From positions 3,741,923 to 3,805,922 of the forward strand of contig CM059199.1 of assembly GCA_030323885.1 (NCBI GenBank): a stretch of 64,000 nt of DNA, written 5' to 3'. This document shows positions 63,181-64,000 of this stretch, in pieces. This DNA is from Branchipolynoe longqiensis. Taxonomy: Eukaryota; Annelida; Polychaeta; Phyllodocida; Polynoidae. Both the position numbers and the translations under genes were made by a program. How positions within the stretch are numbered: position 1 is the stretch's first letter; each line of letters begins with the position of its first letter. The notes under the pieces were generated by a model. It ran no database searches, was not told the DNA's origin, and was given only the letters and a program-made list of their open reading frames with translations.

Positions 63181-63935
63181 AGGCAGAAATATGGATAGAG
63201 GGAGGAGGAAAGTGAGGGAGAGAGAAATATAGAGGTTGATGGAGGGAGAGACAAAGAGTGAAAGGGACAGATGGAGCTAGAGAAGGACAGGGAGAGAACG
63301 TGGGAGGGAAAATAAAACAGACGGAGGCAGAGAGGAGGCAGAGTGAAGGCAGAGAAGGAGGCAGGGGAGGGGGGATGACAGATGGCTGAGGGAGAGAGAA
63401 GGATTGGGGTGAACATTGGATGGAGAGAGAGGGAGAGGGAGTGATGGGAGATGGAGAGGGAGAAGTAGAGAGGGGAGAGGGGGAGAAGGGGCAGAGGGAA
63501 GAGGGTAACAATAAGGAGAGAGGGAGGGGAAGGGGAGCCGGGGAGAGGGAAGAGGGGAGAGGGCGAAAGATGGGATAGGGTAGAGGGGGAGGGAGAGGGA
63601 TAATGATGGGACGAGTGAGAGGGGGAGAAGAGAGGGAGAGTGGGAGGGGGAAAGGGATGGAGAGGGAGAGGGATAGGGAGAGGGAGAGGAAGTGGGAGAG
63701 GGAGAGGGAAAGGGAAAGGGAGAGGGAGAGGGAGAGGGAAAGGGAGAGGGAAAGGGAGAGGGAGAGGGAGAAGGAGAGGGAGAGCGAGAGGGAGAGGGAG
63801 ATGGAGAGGGAGACAGAACTGGTGGCGAAGGAGAGACAAGTAGAAAGCGGGTGATGGGATAAGAAAGGAGGGGGGGGGGAGGAGGGATGGCGATGGACGG
63901 ACAGGGAGAGGAGGGGGGGGGGAACAGGGAAAGAG
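63181..63935. repeat. Polypurine tract (GAGAGGGAGAGG)
   Basis: Almost pure A/G continuing from the 8-bp array; the most regular GAGAGGGA block is at 63650-63820, and G runs near 63870-63925. Confidence 0.95.
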
Positions 63936-64000
63936 AAGCCATGACTATCATTTGAACAAGGTTCAGCATGTGAGTGATGTACAAAGCGGCTTGAATGTGT
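63936..64000. other. Window end, unassigned
   Basis: Short unique sequence cut by the window edge. Confidence 0.4.

Noticed and set aside
62477..63839. 344- and 396-codon antisense frames
   Set aside because: Translations of the GGAGAGGC and GAGAGGGA arrays; other frames on both strands are equally open.
1..64000. CRISPR array, given the many regular repeats
   Set aside because: The repeats are contiguous tandem units without unique spacers, and the window is animal DNA with a spliced Hox gene.
1..64000. Hox-cluster microRNA such as miR-10
   Set aside because: I did not see the mature miR-10 word (TACCCTGTAGATCC) on the plus strand in the places I scanned, and miR-10 normally lies on the other side of Hox4. 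I could not run an exhaustive search.

Overview
The window is genomic DNA of an animal. It holds one recognisable protein-coding exon, the homeobox-containing last exon of a Hox3-class gene on the plus strand (2423-3573). The homeodomain is Hox3-specific, and the protein ends in PKLTHL, the terminus known from vertebrate Hox3 proteins. Invertebrate-type residues (RRIEMAALL rather than the vertebrate RRVEMANLL) and the single-exon layout point to an invertebrate with a full Hox cluster. An invertebrate deuterostome such as amphioxus, an acorn worm or an echinoderm fits best. I cannot name the species, and a lophotrochozoan is not excluded. Exon 1, with the hexapeptide, must lie upstream of the window.

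Layout: (a) 1-2422 is the Hox3 intron, made of a pyrimidine minisatellite, a TTAA-flanked MITE, a 12-bp minisatellite and a second MITE ending about 60 bp before the splice acceptor. (b) 2423-3573 is the terminal coding exon, followed by a minisatellite-rich presumed 3' UTR to about 4.5 kb. (c) 4.6-64 kb is intergenic. I find no second gene, rRNA, true tRNA, miRNA or other homeobox there, so the neighbouring anterior Hox gene (Hox2) is more than 60 kb away. That space is filled by tandem repeats, a tRNA-derived SINE family (15 near-full copies plus fragments and orphan 3' tails) and many non-autonomous DNA transposons. The transposons are TTAA-flanked MITEs of about 350 bp, pogo-like palindromes starting CAGT, and about ten elements from at least six terminal-repeat families that all carry 3-bp TAA/TTA (once GTA) target duplications of PIF/Harbinger type.

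Small islands of non-repetitive sequence remain between the repeats (11.46-12.06, 13.41-13.69, 14.59-14.86, 24.34-24.62, 25.83-26.17, 36.24-36.37, 38.76-39.0, 44.47-44.72, 46.8-47.34, 49.62-49.88, 52.51-53.38 and 61.8-62.1 kb). These are the natural candidates for Hox regulatory DNA. Several contain matches to known motifs: a perfect RFX X-box palindrome, an NRF1 palindrome next to a CTCF-like site, CRE sites, DR1 nuclear-receptor sites and PBC-Hox bipartite sites. All are read by eye and untested.

The long open frames elsewhere in the window are translations of simple repeats (for example 805 codons antisense over 36.4-38.8 kb) and are not genes.
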